Source: Thiorhodospira sibirica ATCC 700588 | GTDB lineage: Bacteria > Pseudomonadota > Gammaproteobacteria > Ectothiorhodospirales > Ectothiorhodospiraceae | DNA length: 64,000 bases | Direction of reading: 5' to 3' | Assembly (NCBI RefSeq): GCF_000227725.2 | Contig: NZ_MU255056.1 | Location: 2,339,169-2,403,168 of the forward strand | Shown: positions 25,643 to 35,631 of the stretch, one piece after another | Layout of the letters: each line of letters starts with the position of its first letter | How positions within the stretch are numbered: position 1 is the first letter of the stretch | Translations under genes and position numbers: made by a program | Notes under the pieces: generated by a model | The model's database searches: none | Seen by the model: only the letters and a program-made list of their open reading frames with translations | Told to the model about the DNA's origin: nothing

Positions 25643-28219
25643 ATGCTTATGACGCCATCCAATCCTTCGCAACACACCCCCATGATGCAGCAGTATCTGC
25701 GCATCAAAGCCGAGCATCCTGATGTCTTGGTGCTGTATCGCATGGGCGATTTTTATGAACTGTTTTTTGATGATGCGGTGCGCGCTGGCCGCTTGCTGGA
25801 TATTACCCTGACCAAGCGCGGGCAGTCGGCAGGCGAGCCGATTCCGATGGCCGGGGTGCCGGTACATGCCCTGGAGACCTATCTGGCGCGTTTGTTACGT
25901 CTGGGCGAGTCGGCGGCCATCTGTGAGCAGATTGGCGATCCGGCCACCAGCAAAGGCCCGGTAGAGCGCAAGGTGGTACGCATCCTGACGCCGGGCACGG
26001 TGACTGATGAGGCCTTGCTGGATGACCGGCAGGAGCATTTGCTGGTGGCGGTGTGTGAGCACAGTGAGCGCTTTGGTCTGGCCAGTCTGGATTTGGCCGC
26101 CGGGCGTTTTCAGGTGCAGGAGTTTAACGGTCTGGAGGCGCTGGAAAGCGAGCTGGAGCGGCTGCATCCGGCAGAATTACTGGTGCCGGAGGGCTTTAAC
26201 CGCATTGCCCCCCGTGCCCACACGCGCCAGCGTCCGCCGTGGCATTTTGAGGCCGAGACCGCTCAGCGCCTGCTGACGCAACAGTTTAATACTCAGGATC
26301 TCAGTGGCTTTGGCTGTGAGGGGCACCCGTTGGCCATCACCGCTGCCGGGGCTTTGCTGCAGTACGTGCAGGAGACGCAGAAAAGCGCCCTGCCGCATAT
26401 CACCAGTCTGCGCCTGGAACAGCGCGAGGACTGGATCATTCTGGACGCGGCCACGCGGCGCAATCTGGAACTCAGCCGCAATCTCTCCGGGGGGCGTGAA
26501 CATACGCTGCTGGCGGTGCTGGATCATAGCGCCACGGCGATGGGTTCACGCCTGCTGGCGCGCTGGATTCATCAGCCAATCCGCGCCCATGCCATCCTCA
26601 AAGCCCGCCATAGCGCCGTGCAAACCTTGCTGGATCTGGATATCAGCGCTGACCTTTATGACAGCCTGCATCAGGTCGGGGATCTGGAGCGCATCCTTAC
26701 GCGCATCGCCTTGGGAACCGCTCGCCCCCGCGATCTCACCACTTTGCGCGATGCGCTGGGGCTGTTACCAGAGCTGCAAACCCTGCTGGCCCAGGTATCC
26801 ACCCGTCACTTGAGCGATCTGGCGCAGCGCATCGCCACCCACCCGGAGATATTCGCGCTGCTGCGCCGCGCCCTGCTGGAGCAACCGCCGGTGTTATTGC
26901 GTGATGGCGGGGTAATTGCGCCGGGCTATGATGCCGAGCTGGATGAATTGCGCGGCTTATCGCAGAACGCCGATCAATTCCTGCTGGACCTGGAACAGCG
27001 CGAGCGCACCCGTACCGGCATTGCTACCCTCAAGGTCGCCTATAACCGCGTGCATGGCTATTATATTGAGATCGGGCGCGTACACGCCGACAAGGTGCCC
27101 ATCGACTACACCCGCCGCCAGACCCTCAAAGGTGCGGAGCGTTATATCACCCCGGAACTTAAAGGTTTTGAAGACAAGGTGTTATCGGCCAAAGAGCGGG
27201 CCTTGGCCAGAGAAAAGCTTTTGTATGAGCAACTGCTTTCGCTGCTGCTAGCGCCGCTGGAAGACTTGCAACGCTGTGCCACAGCCCTGGCCGAGCTGGA
27301 TGTGCTGAATACTTTTGCCCAGCGGGCGCGGGCCTTGAATTATCAGGCCCCGAGCTTTCAGACACGCGCCGGTATCACCATTGAGCAAGGGCGTCATCCG
27401 GTGGTTGAGCAGGTGCAATCCAGTCCGTTCGTGGCCAATGATTTGGAACTGCACACCAAGCGGCGCATGTTGATTGTTACCGGGCCAAATATGGGCGGAA
27501 AATCCACCTATATGCGACAAACAGCGTTGATTGTGCTGATGGCGCATATCGGTGCCTTTGTTCCGGCCAAGCGGGCGGTGATCGGGCCGATTGACCGCAT
27601 TTTTACCCGTATCGGCGCCTCGGATGACCTGGCTGGGGGGCGCTCGACCTTTATGGTGGAAATGACTGAGGCGGCCAATATCCTGCACCATGCCAGCGAG
27701 CACAGCCTGGTATTGATGGATGAAATCGGGCGCGGCACCAGTACTTTTGATGGGCTTTCGCTGGCCTGGGCCTGTGCGGAATATCTGCTGATCCAAAACC
27801 GCGCCTTTTGCCTGTTTGCCACCCATTATTTTGAACTGACCACCCTCAGCGAAGACCACGAAGGCATCAGCAACGTGCATATTGATGCGGTCAAGCACGG
27901 CGAGCGCATCATCTTCCTGCATGCCGTCAAGGACGGGGCGGCCAGCCAAAGCTATGGTCTGCACGTCGCCGCGCTTGCCGGGGTGCCAAAAAAGGTTATT
28001 ATGCAGGCGCAAAAACGCCTGGCCGAGCTGGAATCACAGGCCTTTGCCCAGCGCACCCATTGCGCCCAGATGGATCTGTTTGCCAGTATGCCCCCGCCCG
28101 ATCCGCTGTGCCAGACGCTGCGGGGGATGCTTGAAACGCTCAACCCTGATACATTGACACCGCGCCAGGCGCTGGAGCTGGTCTATCAGTTGTGCGAATT
28201 ACGCAATGCGCACGCGTGA
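25643..28219 (+). CDS. mutS: DNA mismatch repair protein MutS
   Basis: An 858-residue mismatch-recognition ATPase. The mismatch-binding Phe-x-Glu motif is in [12 protein letters not shown] at the N-terminus. The C-terminal ATPase has Walker [14 protein letters not shown], then [24 protein letters not shown] and TATHYFELT-like FATHYFELT. The length equals that of typical MutS (about 850). Two in-frame ATGs (25643, 25649) are possible and neither has a clear SD. It stands alone with a 249-bp upstream gap holding an imperfect GGCATTTGCC/GGCAAAATGCC hairpin. Confidence 0.97.
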   Translation: MLMTPSNPSQHTPMMQQYLRIKAEHPDVLVLYRMGDFYELFFDDAVRAGRLLDITLTKRGQSAGEPIPMAGVPVHALETYLARLLRLGESAAICEQIGDPATSKGPVERKVVRILTPGTVTDEALLDDRQEHLLVAVCEHSERFGLASLDLAAGRFQVQEFNGLEALESELERLHPAELLVPEGFNRIAPRAHTRQRPPWHFEAETAQRLLTQQFNTQDLSGFGCEGHPLAITAAGALLQYVQETQKSALPHITSLRLEQREDWIILDAATRRNLELSRNLSGGREHTLLAVLDHSATAMGSRLLARWIHQPIRAHAILKARHSAVQTLLDLDISADLYDSLHQVGDLERILTRIALGTARPRDLTTLRDALGLLPELQTLLAQVSTRHLSDLAQRIATHPEIFALLRRALLEQPPVLLRDGGVIAPGYDAELDELRGLSQNADQFLLDLEQRERTRTGIATLKVAYNRVHGYYIEIGRVHADKVPIDYTRRQTLKGAERYITPELKGFEDKVLSAKERALAREKLLYEQLLSLLLAPLEDLQRCATALAELDVLNTFAQRARALNYQAPSFQTRAGITIEQGRHPVVEQVQSSPFVANDLELHTKRRMLIVTGPNMGGKSTYMRQTALIVLMAHIGAFVPAKRAVIGPIDRIFTRIGASDDLAGGRSTFMVEMTEAANILHHASEHSLVLMDEIGRGTSTFDGLSLAWACAEYLLIQNRAFCLFATHYFELTTLSEDHEGISNVHIDAVKHGERIIFLHAVKDGAASQSYGLHVAALAGVPKKVIMQAQKRLAELESQAFAQRTHCAQMDLFASMPPPDPLCQTLRGMLETLNPDTLTPRQALELVYQLCELRNAHA

Positions 28220-28235
28220 CATGGAGCACAGCAAA

Positions 28236-28312
28236 GACACCTCTCCTTTGCAAGGAGGGGTGTCCCGTCAGGGGCGGGGTGGTTCTGACTCCCCCTTGAC
28301 AGGGGGAGGGTT
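28236..28312. repeat. Palindromic CCTCC/GGAGG repeats downstream of mutS
   Basis: ACACCTCTCCTTTGCAAGGAGGGGTGT (split here as arms ACACCTCTCCTT and AAGGAGGGGTGT) is followed by a second dyad CCCCCTTGACAGGGGG. A related arm pair (ACACCCCTTC / AAGGAGGGGGTGT) stands at 30403-30432 after prpE. These may serve as transcription terminators or be REP-like repeats. Confidence 0.55.
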
Positions 28313-28427
28313 TTAACCACGCAAAGGCCGGGTGGTTAGAAAGCCCCGCCTGCACCAAGCAACCGATAACAATGCCGCAATCACTGATATGCGGCTGACA
28401 ACCATCAATCACAGGAGTTTAGAAAAA

Positions 28428-30329
28428 ATGTATGCCGATATTTACGCCCGCTCAGTGCGCGATCCGCAAGGCTTTTGGGGAGAGGCGGCACAGGCCATCA
28501 CCTGGTACAAATCCTATGAAAAAGTCCTTGATGACAGCAACAAACCCTTCTATCGCTGGTTTAGCGGCGGTCAGCTCAATACCTGCTATAACGCCCTGGA
28601 TCGCCACATCGAAGCCGGACGCGGCGCCCAGCTCGCCCTGATCTATGACAGCCCGGTCACCCAAACTCAGCGCAGCTATACCTACGCCCAGTTGCGCGAG
28701 GCGGTGGCGCTGTTTGCCGGGGCTTTGGCGCAGCAGGGGGTACGCAAGGGTGATCGGGTGATTATCTACATGCCGATGGTTGCCGAGGCGGTGATTGCGA
28801 TGCTCGCCTGTGCGCGGATCGGCGCAGTACATTCGGTGGTCTTTGGCGGTTTTTCGGCACAAGAACTGACCACCCGCATTGATGACGCCAAGCCGCGTGT
28901 CATGGTCGCCGCCTCCTGCGGCATTGAGCCTAACCGCGTGGTGCATTATAAACCCCTGCTGGATCGGGCGATTGAGCAAGCCAGCCACAAACCGGAACGC
29001 TGCATCATCCTGCAACGCCCGCAAGAACCCGGCACCCTGGTTGAGGGGCGTGATATCGAATGGAATGACGCCATCGCCCAGGCCAGCCCGCATGAATGCG
29101 TCCCGGTCGAGGCCACTGATCCTTTATATATCCTCTACACCTCCGGCACCACCGGCAAACCCAAAGGCGTAGTGCGTGACAATGGTGGCCATGCCGTCGC
29201 CCTGCACTGGAGCATGAAACACATCTACGGCATGCAGCCCGGTGAAGTCTTCTGGGCCGCCTCGGATGTTGGCTGGGTGGTCGGACACTCCTACATTGTC
29301 TACGCCCCGCTGCTTTACGGCTGCACCACCGTGGTCTATGAAGGCAAGCCGGTAGGCACCCCCGATCCCGGCGCATTCTGGCGGGTGATCAGCGAACACA
29401 AAGTCTCGGTGATGTTCACCGCGCCCACCGCTTTTCGTGCCATCAAGCGCGAAGACCCGCGTGCCCAACACCTGAAAAACTACGATATGAGTCATTTCCG
29501 GGCGCTGTTTTTGGCCGGCGAACGCTGTGACCCTGACACCCTCACCTGGGCTCAGGTTATGCTGGAGCGCCCGGTCATTGACCACTGGTGGCAGACGGAA
29601 ACCGGCTGGGGCATCGCCGCCAATTTCCTCGGCATTGAAACCCTGCCCGTCAAAGTCGGTGCCGCCGGCAAACCGGTACCGGGCTATAATGTGCATATTC
29701 TGGATGATGACGGGCACGAAGTCCCGGCCACCCAGATGGGGCGCATCATGGTACGTCTGCCGCTGCCGCCGGGGTGTCTGCCAACACTGTGGAACAATGA
29801 CGAGCGCTATGTCTCCTCCTATCTGAGCGCCCAGCCGGGCTATTATCTTAGCGGTGATTCCGGCTACTTTGACGAAGACGGCTATCTCTACGTCATGGGC
29901 CGCATTGACGACACCATCAACGTCGCCGGCCATCGCCTCTCCACCGGCGCCATGGAAGAAGTGCTCGCCTCTCATCACGATGTCGCTGAATGCGCCGTGA
30001 TTGGCGTGGCCGATGAACTCAAAGGCTCACTGCCGCTGGGCATGGTCGTGCTTAAAAACGGCGTCAAACGCGATACCGACGAACTGCGCAAAGAACTGGT
30101 GAACTTGGTCCGTGACCGCATCGGCCCGGTCGCCGCGTTTAAACTGGTCACCGTGGTTGACCGCCTGCCCAAAACCCGCTCCGGCAAAATCCTGCGCGCC
30201 ACCATGCGCAAAATTGCCGATGGTGAGGCATTCCAGATGCCCGCCACCATTGACGACCCCATGATCCTTGAAGAAATCCAGCAGGCCATGCAAACCATCG
30301 GCTACGCCGCCAAAGAGAAAGACATCTAA
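28428..30329 (+). CDS. prpE: Propionyl-CoA synthetase PrpE
   Basis: A 633-residue acyl-CoA synthetase activating propionate for the methylcitrate cycle. The AMP-binding signature YTSGTTGKPKGV carries PRDNGGH-like RDNGGHAVAL after it, typical of PrpE as opposed to acetyl-CoA synthetase. Other motifs are WWQTETGW, YLSGDSGYFDEDGY and the catalytic-lysine motif KTRSGKILR. The N-terminal DPQGFWGE is also family-typical. The ATG at 28428 has an SD (ACAGGAG at 28410-28416). It lies 22 kb from prpBC, so it is not in that operon. An acetyl- or broad-specificity synthetase is the alternative. Confidence 0.9.
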   Translation: MYADIYARSVRDPQGFWGEAAQAITWYKSYEKVLDDSNKPFYRWFSGGQLNTCYNALDRHIEAGRGAQLALIYDSPVTQTQRSYTYAQLREAVALFAGALAQQGVRKGDRVIIYMPMVAEAVIAMLACARIGAVHSVVFGGFSAQELTTRIDDAKPRVMVAASCGIEPNRVVHYKPLLDRAIEQASHKPERCIILQRPQEPGTLVEGRDIEWNDAIAQASPHECVPVEATDPLYILYTSGTTGKPKGVVRDNGGHAVALHWSMKHIYGMQPGEVFWAASDVGWVVGHSYIVYAPLLYGCTTVVYEGKPVGTPDPGAFWRVISEHKVSVMFTAPTAFRAIKREDPRAQHLKNYDMSHFRALFLAGERCDPDTLTWAQVMLERPVIDHWWQTETGWGIAANFLGIETLPVKVGAAGKPVPGYNVHILDDDGHEVPATQMGRIMVRLPLPPGCLPTLWNNDERYVSSYLSAQPGYYLSGDSGYFDEDGYLYVMGRIDDTINVAGHRLSTGAMEEVLASHHDVAECAVIGVADELKGSLPLGMVVLKNGVKRDTDELRKELVNLVRDRIGPVAAFKLVTVVDRLPKTRSGKILRATMRKIADGEAFQMPATIDDPMILEEIQQAMQTIGYAAKEKDI

Positions 30330-30339
30330 ATAGACGCGC

Positions 30340-30433
30340 CGATGGGAGCGCCGAGCCCCAGCTCGGCATCATGGAACGCCGCTTACCAGAGCGGCATAAA
30401 AAAACACCCCTTCTTTTCAAGGAGGGGGTGTCG
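30340..30433. repeat. Dispersed palindrome cluster downstream of prpE
   Basis: GCCGAGC-CCCA-GCTCGGC, then CATGGAACGCCGCT-TACC-AGAGCGGC, then a CACCCCTTC/AAGGAGGGGGTG dyad. The first two repeat the structure and partly the letters of the cluster at 15180-15224. Confidence 0.65.
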
Positions 30434-30558
30434 CGCAGCGATTATCCTGGATCCTCGCCCACCAAAACGGTATGCAAGAAAAACGGGACAAAAAGGGTAC
30501 AGGAGTGCAAGGAATACAAAAGAAGAAAAATGAAAAACGGGTAAGCAATTGATTTAAT

Positions 30559-30634
30559 TGGTGGGTCGTGTAGGATTCGAACCTACGACCAATGGATTAA
30601 AAGTCCACTGCTCTACCAGCTGAGCTAACGACCC
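30559..30634 (-). tRNA. tRNA-Lys (anticodon TTT)
   Basis: A 76-nt cloverleaf on the minus strand. The acceptor stem is GGGTCGT/ACGACCC, the D arm is GCTC...GAGC, the anticodon loop is CTTTTAA with anticodon TTT, the T arm is CGTAGGTTCGAATCCTACG, and CCA is encoded at the 3' end (30559-30561). All stems pair. Confidence 0.98.
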
Positions 30635-30892
30635 ATTGCATAATGCATTTGCGTAAAGAGTGCAACGAGGAGGCAATATTTTACTGAAGCATTAAAAAAT
30701 AGCAAGCATTTTTTTGATATTGTTTAATTCATTGAAAAAAGGCACTAAGCCTCAGGGACTGGAAAACTATAAGCTTGTATGTGCTTGTTTTTCAGTATCT
30801 TGATGGCAAGCAAAGCTTCCTGGCTTTTGTGTTTGAAGGGCAAATTTGCTAATATCTTGCCCCTTCATTTACAAGGAAATCCAGTGGTCAGT
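30635..30892. other. AT-rich upstream region of the type I secretion operon
   Basis: Divergent from the tRNA gene. It is low in GC compared with its neighbours and holds several T and A runs, but I see no promoter pair that stands out and no gene. Confidence 0.5.
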
Positions 30893-32239
30893 ATGTCTAT
30901 TAGACGATCCGGTTTTTTCCCTCCGCTTGCCGTGCTCCTGCTTTTTTTTACCGCCGTGCCCATGATGACGACACAGGCGGCTGAGGATGCAGCAGGCTTG
31001 CGTGAGGTTTTTGAGCTTGCCTTGGTGTATGACGATGCTTGGTCGGCGGCGCAGGCGCGTGCCCGAGCGGCTGCGGAGTCTTATCCCATTGCCCGTGCGG
31101 GTCTGCTGCCGAGTCTTTCGGCGACGGGGACGCTGGGGCGCACCCATCGTGAAACTGATCAGGCCGGGCAGGAGTTATCGCGTGAATATGCCCAGGATAC
31201 CTTGCGGTTGCAGGCTCGCCAGCCGTTGTTAAATCGTGAGCGCTGGATGCGGGTGCGCATGGCGCAGCGTGACGCCGACATCGGCGGGTTGGAGCTGGAT
31301 CTGGCGTATCAGGATCTGATTCAGCGCACGGTGAATGCGTATTTAAATTTGTTGCAGGCCCAGGAACAACGCGCTTTGGTGCAGGCCGAGATCGACGCCA
31401 TTGATGCGCAGATGCAGCAGATTAAGCGGATGCGTGAGGGTGGCGTGGCCACGGTGACGGATGTGTATGAGGCGCAGGCACGCCTGGATCTGGCGCGTGC
31501 GCGGGAGATTGAGGCGCGTAATCTGCAGGAAATCCGCCGCCGCGAGTTGCTCAAGATCATCCGCCAGCCGGTTGGCATGATCAAGGTGCTTGGTGAGCAG
31601 GCCGGTTATGAGCGTCCCATTCCCTATGATATGGATGCCTGGACACAGATGGCCAGTGATAATGCCCTGGAAGTGCAGGCGCAGAAACTGGCTCTGGAAC
31701 GCGCTGGGTTTAATGTGGATCGGGCCCGCAGCCAGCATTTGCCAACCCTGGATGGGGTGGCGGCCTGGGAACGTTTCGGCAATTCGGATCTGGGGTATGC
31801 GCGGGATCGCTATGGACGGGTTTCTCTGGAGTTGCATGTACCCTTGTATATGGGCGGGCGCATCAGTGCGGAGACCCGCGAGGCCCGTGCCCGTTTTGAT
31901 CAGGCCCTGGATGAATCGGAATTGACCCGCCGTGAAAGCGAGCTCAAGGCCAGCAGCGCCTTTTTGGAGCTTTCCAGCAGTCTGGCACGCATTGAAGCCC
32001 TGGAGCAGGCCGTGCGCTCCAGTGAGGTGGCCTTGCAAGCCTCAGAAATTTCCTTGTCAGTGGCTTATCGAACCTTTGTCGATGTGCTGGATGCACAACA
32101 GCAGCTGTACCGTACCCGTTTTGATCTGCTGGGCGCCCGTATTGAATATGTGCGCGCCATGGTTGCACTCAACGCGGCGGTGGGGATGCTCAACGAAGAT
32201 ACCATTGACCATATTGATACCTGGATGGAGACTTTTTAA
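30893..32239 (+). CDS. TolC-family outer-membrane protein of a type I secretion system
   Basis: A 448-residue outer-membrane channel subunit. The signal peptide (hydrophobic run FFPPLAVLLLFFTAVPM, cut near TQA-AED) is followed by two repeated halves with long helices and TolC/OEP features (NRERWMRVRMAQRDADIG, VTDVYEAQARLDLARA, and the mirrored FVDVLDAQQQLYRTR). The repeat of the (V)xDVxxAQxxLxxxR helix is diagnostic. It is the first gene of a three-gene unit with a PrtD-like ABC exporter (3 bp on) and an HlyD-like adaptor. The start is ATG 30893; a GTG nine bases earlier is closer to the AAGGA at 30872. Confidence 0.92.
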   Translation: MSIRRSGFFPPLAVLLLFFTAVPMMTTQAAEDAAGLREVFELALVYDDAWSAAQARARAAAESYPIARAGLLPSLSATGTLGRTHRETDQAGQELSREYAQDTLRLQARQPLLNRERWMRVRMAQRDADIGGLELDLAYQDLIQRTVNAYLNLLQAQEQRALVQAEIDAIDAQMQQIKRMREGGVATVTDVYEAQARLDLARAREIEARNLQEIRRRELLKIIRQPVGMIKVLGEQAGYERPIPYDMDAWTQMASDNALEVQAQKLALERAGFNVDRARSQHLPTLDGVAAWERFGNSDLGYARDRYGRVSLELHVPLYMGGRISAETREARARFDQALDESELTRRESELKASSAFLELSSSLARIEALEQAVRSSEVALQASEISLSVAYRTFVDVLDAQQQLYRTRFDLLGARIEYVRAMVALNAAVGMLNEDTIDHIDTWMETF

Positions 32240-32242
32240 CCC

Positions 32243-33961
32243 GTGCGTCGCAACCCTAACGAGGAATCCCGCTCTGCCATTTTAGGCGTACTGCGTGAGT
32301 TCCGCCATATCATTCTCTCCGCTGGTGCTTTCAGCATGGTCATTAACGTGCTCATGCTGTTGCCGGCGATTTATATGTTGCAGTTATATGACCGGGTGCT
32401 GGCGAGTATGAACGTCACCACGCTGGTCATGCTGACCATCATCGTTGTCGTGCTGTATATCCTCATGGGCACGATGGAGGCGATTCGCGGCAAAACCCTG
32501 ATTCGTATGGGCAATCGCCTGGATGCCCGGCTCAATGGACGGGTATTTCGCGCCACCTACGAAAGCTATCTGCGTCAGGGTAATGGCAACGCCCAGCAGG
32601 CTCTGGGTGACTTTACCAATGTGCGCCAGTTTGTCACCGGTCAGGGCATCATTGCCTTTTTTGATGCGCCGTGGACGCCGATTTTTATCATCATCATGTT
32701 TTTGTTTCACTGGATGATCGGCCTGCTGGCGGTGTTTGGGGTGTTGCTGCTGGTGACTTTGACCATCATCAACGAGCTGGTCACCCAAAAGGCCCTGCAG
32801 GAGGCCAACCGGGTGGCGATTCGCGCCAATGCCCAGGCAGCCAGCAATCTGCGCAATGCCGAGGTGATTGAGGCGATGGGGATGTTTGAGCGCATCCGGG
32901 GCCGCTGGCTGTCGATGCACCACACCATGCTCGGCCATCAAACGGTTGCCAGTGAGCGCGCTGCGGTGATCACTGCCACCACCAAGACCTTCAGCATTGC
33001 GATGCAATCCTTTGCCCTGGGTCTGGGTGCCTGGCTGGTGCTGCAAAACGAGATCACCGCCGGGATGATGATTGCCGGCTCGATTCTGATGGGCCGTGCC
33101 CTGGCACCGGTGCAGCTGCTGATCGGTTCGTGGAAGGGTTTTATTGCCGCCCGTGGTGCCCATGAACGTCTCAACGGCCTGCTCAAAACTTTCCCCGAAC
33201 AGGACGATCCTCTCAGCCTGCCGCCACCCAAGGGTAATCTGCAGCTGGAAGGGGTGTATGCCGCCCCGCCAGGGATGCAGCGTCCGATGCTGATCAATAA
33301 CGTCTCCTTTACCCTGCCGGCAGGTGAAATCCTCGCGATCGTGGGACCCAGCGCCTCGGGCAAGTCCACCTTGGCGCGCCTGATTGTCGGCGTGTGGTCA
33401 ACGGTGGCGGGCAAGGTGCGTCTGGATGGTGCGGATGTGTACACCTGGAACAAGATGGAACTGGGGCCACATGTCGGCTATCTGCCGCAGGATATCGAAT
33501 TATTTGACGGCACGGTGGCCGAAAACATCGCCCGCTTTGGGCAGATCAATGCACAGCAGGTGGTGCAGGCGGCGAAACTGGCCGGGGTGCATGAGATGAT
33601 TTTGCACTTCCCCAACGGCTATGACACGGTGATTGGTGCCGGTGGCGTCAATCTTTCGGGCGGACAACGCCAGCGGATCGCCCTGGCGCGTGCGGTGTAT
33701 GGCAATCCCTGCCTGCTGGTGCTCGATGAGCCCAATTCCAACCTGGATGATGCTGGCGAGCAGGCCCTGATTCAAACCGTCAAAACGCTCAAGGAACAAG
33801 GGGCGACCGTGCTCATTATCACCCACCGCACCAGCATCATCGCGGCGGTGGATCGCATGCTGGTGATGCGCGACGGACAATTGGCCATGATTGGCCAGCG
33901 TGATGAGGTGCTGGCCGCACTTAAGGCCCCCGGCGGCGGTAATATGCCTGCCAAAACTTAA
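32243..33961 (+). CDS. Type I secretion ABC transporter (PrtD/HlyB-like, no C39 domain)
   Basis: A 572-residue inner-membrane exporter: six-helix transmembrane domain (about residues 20-300, beginning SMVINVLMLLPAIYMLQLYD, the PrtD hallmark) plus an ATPase domain. The ATPase has Walker A GPSASGKST, signature LSGGQRQR, Walker B LLVLDEPNSNLD and the H-loop ITHR. There is no N-terminal peptidase-like domain, so it belongs to the PrtD/LipB type that exports repeat-in-toxin proteases, lipases or S-layer proteins. It starts at GTG 32243, three bases after the TolC-like gene. No substrate gene with glycine-rich nonapeptides is adjacent. Confidence 0.93.
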   Translation: MRRNPNEESRSAILGVLREFRHIILSAGAFSMVINVLMLLPAIYMLQLYDRVLASMNVTTLVMLTIIVVVLYILMGTMEAIRGKTLIRMGNRLDARLNGRVFRATYESYLRQGNGNAQQALGDFTNVRQFVTGQGIIAFFDAPWTPIFIIIMFLFHWMIGLLAVFGVLLLVTLTIINELVTQKALQEANRVAIRANAQAASNLRNAEVIEAMGMFERIRGRWLSMHHTMLGHQTVASERAAVITATTKTFSIAMQSFALGLGAWLVLQNEITAGMMIAGSILMGRALAPVQLLIGSWKGFIAARGAHERLNGLLKTFPEQDDPLSLPPPKGNLQLEGVYAAPPGMQRPMLINNVSFTLPAGEILAIVGPSASGKSTLARLIVGVWSTVAGKVRLDGADVYTWNKMELGPHVGYLPQDIELFDGTVAENIARFGQINAQQVVQAAKLAGVHEMILHFPNGYDTVIGAGGVNLSGGQRQRIALARAVYGNPCLLVLDEPNSNLDDAGEQALIQTVKTLKEQGATVLIITHRTSIIAAVDRMLVMRDGQLAMIGQRDEVLAALKAPGGGNMPAKT

Positions 33962-34071
33962 TACTACGCAGACAGGCGTGTTAAGCCCTAACGATCCTAC
34001 CTACGCGGTGTTGCGTGCCCGCCCCAAGGGCCAGCGGGCAACATCGCGCCTTTTCTATTGCAGGACAGAGC

Positions 34072-35448
34072 ATGTCGGTAAATAAACCCATTGAAGGCAA
34101 GGTACTTGCTGCCACTCCCAGTGAGCGGACCCTGGATGTCGCGCCCGATCCTCATCAGGGAGCGATTGAGCGCAGCCCTGCCAGCATTGTCGTGATCGGC
34201 TGGCTGGTGATGCTGCTTGGCTTTTTCGGCTTTCTGATCTGGGCCGCCCTGGCGCCGCTGGATTCTGGCGTGACTGCACCCGGTGAGATTGTCGTGGATT
34301 CCAGTCGGCAAAAGGTGCAGCACCTCACCGGCGGTATTGTGGATGAGATTTTAGTGCGTGATGGCGATCATGTGGAGCGCCATGATGTGCTGATACGCCT
34401 CAACCGCACCCGTCCACAGTCCGAGCTGGCCATCGTGCGCGCACAGCTATTATCCTCACAGGCCGTGGAGGCCCGTCTGCTGGCCGAGCGCGACGGCCGC
34501 AAGACGATTGACTTTCCGCCCAGCGTACTGGATGAGCTCAACGATCCGCGCATTGCCGATGTGGTGCGCACTCAGCGCCAGTTGTTCGCCTCCCGGCGCG
34601 ATGGCCTGCTCAGTGAGTTATCCATTCTTGATGAAAATCTGCGCGGCATTGATGAACAGGTTAAAGGCTTGCGCGCTCAGGAAGAAGGCAAGGCGCGTCA
34701 GGTAGCCTTGTTACAAGAAGAACTGGAGGCGCTCAGGCGCTTGTTTGACGAAGGCTATGTGCCGCGTAACCGCATCTTTGAGCTGGAGCGCATGATTGCC
34801 GATGTGCAGGCGCGGCGCAGCGAGGATCTTTCCGCCATTGCCCGTGCTCAGTCAAGCTTGAGCGAAGTCCGTCTGCGCAAGATTCAGCGTCAACAGGAAT
34901 ACTCCAAAGAGGTCGAAAGCGAGCTGACCGGTATCCAGCGCGAGGTGGACAGCCTTGAACAGCGCCGCATCGCCCTGCAAGATGAGCTGGAACGCATTGA
35001 AATCCGCGCCCCGGTCGCCGGAGTGGTGGTAGGAATGCGGGTACACAGCTTGGGCAGCATCATTCGTCCGGGGGATGATATCCTTGATCTTGTGCCCGAT
35101 GGTGAACCACTGGTGATCAAGGCGCAAGTCGCGCCACAATCCATTGAGCTGGTGCATGTCGGGCTGGAGGCGATGATCCGCTTTAGTGCCTTGAGCACGC
35201 TCAACCCCGTGGTCAATGGCTTGGTGGTCAATGTCTCGGCAGACCGCCTCACCGATGAGCGCACGGGCATGCCCTACTTTGAGGCGCGCATCGAGGTGCC
35301 GGTGGAAGAACTCGCCCGTCTGACCTACGAGCGCATTATCCCCGGAATGCCCGCCGAGGTGGTGATTCGCACCGGTGAAAACACCGTCTTGCATTACCTG
35401 CTCAAGCCGGTACTTGATCACATCTTCAGCGCCTTCCGCGAACGCTGA
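34072..35448 (+). CDS. Type I secretion periplasmic adaptor (HlyD/PrtE-like)
   Basis: A 458-residue membrane-fusion protein linking the ABC exporter to the TolC-like channel. One N-terminal transmembrane helix (IVVIGWLVMLLGFFGFLIW, about residues 42-60) is followed by a lipoyl/biotinyl half-motif (VTAPGEIVVDSSRQKVQHL), a long alpha-helical hairpin (~115-290, rich in coiled coil), the second lipoyl half (IRAPVAGVVVGMRVHSLG) and a beta-barrel. The HlyD signature near the end reads GMPAEVVIRTGENT. The ATG at 34072 is preceded by AGGACAGAG. It is 110 bp from the ABC gene and completes the secretion trio. Confidence 0.93.
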   Translation: MSVNKPIEGKVLAATPSERTLDVAPDPHQGAIERSPASIVVIGWLVMLLGFFGFLIWAALAPLDSGVTAPGEIVVDSSRQKVQHLTGGIVDEILVRDGDHVERHDVLIRLNRTRPQSELAIVRAQLLSSQAVEARLLAERDGRKTIDFPPSVLDELNDPRIADVVRTQRQLFASRRDGLLSELSILDENLRGIDEQVKGLRAQEEGKARQVALLQEELEALRRLFDEGYVPRNRIFELERMIADVQARRSEDLSAIARAQSSLSEVRLRKIQRQQEYSKEVESELTGIQREVDSLEQRRIALQDELERIEIRAPVAGVVVGMRVHSLGSIIRPGDDILDLVPDGEPLVIKAQVAPQSIELVHVGLEAMIRFSALSTLNPVVNGLVVNVSADRLTDERTGMPYFEARIEVPVEELARLTYERIIPGMPAEVVIRTGENTVLHYLLKPVLDHIFSAFRER

Positions 35449-35454
35449 ACCGCT

Positions 35455-35490
35455 GAATGCGGCGCTTAAGCTCCGCGTTCCCAGGCGGTG
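35455..35490. repeat. Dispersed GGAGC-type palindrome
   Basis: GCGGCGCTTAAGCTCCGCG followed by TTCCCAGGCGG. It resembles the intergenic repeat family but is partial. Confidence 0.35.
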
Positions 35491-35504
35491 AAATTCCCGC
35501 GATG

Positions 35505-35516
35505 GCGTGCTATGAT
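35505..35516 (+). promoter_or_regulatory. Extended -10 promoter of a candidate small RNA
   Basis: GTGCTATGAT contains TGC followed directly by TATGAT (35511-35516), an extended -10. Transcription would begin at about 35522. No good -35 is visible, which is acceptable for an extended -10. Confidence 0.4.
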
Positions 35517-35520
35517 CCGG

Positions 35521-35631
35521 GCATTTCGCAATGCTTTGGCGGTCGCGGTGATGGGCACCTCCCACGTGGCCCCGCTTGAGACTGAAACAAACGGCATTAT
35601 TGCCCGGCCTGGTGTCGGGCTTTGTGTTTTG
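35521..35631 (+). ncRNA. Candidate small RNA or leader between the secretion operon and menF
   Basis: A promoter-like element at 35511 is followed by ~110 bp with paired segments and a terminator-like hairpin GCCCG/CGGGC (35602-35606 with 35616-35620) plus TTTGTGTTTTG. Internal stems include GGG-CAC/GTG-G-CCC (35553-35572), and CGGGCA near the start can pair with TGCCCG near 35601. No open frame of note. It does not match 6S, 4.5S or tmRNA signatures that I know. It could be a free RNA or an attenuator for menF. Confidence 0.35.

Noticed and set aside
25365-25643. 92-codon minus-strand frame between the ABC ATPase and mutS, considered as a permease remnant
   Set aside because: No hydrophobic helices, no SD, and it overlaps the 3' end of the ATPase gene antisense. 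It does not resemble an FtsX-type permease.
35480-35500. GGTGAAATTCCC match to the FMN riboswitch core before menF
   Set aside because: Only this 12-base piece matches; the remaining conserved helices are absent and menF is not a flavin gene.
35521-35631. 4.5S (SRP) or 6S RNA
   Set aside because: The GGTCAGG...GGAAGGAAGCAGCC core of SRP RNA and the long bulged duplex of 6S RNA are not found.
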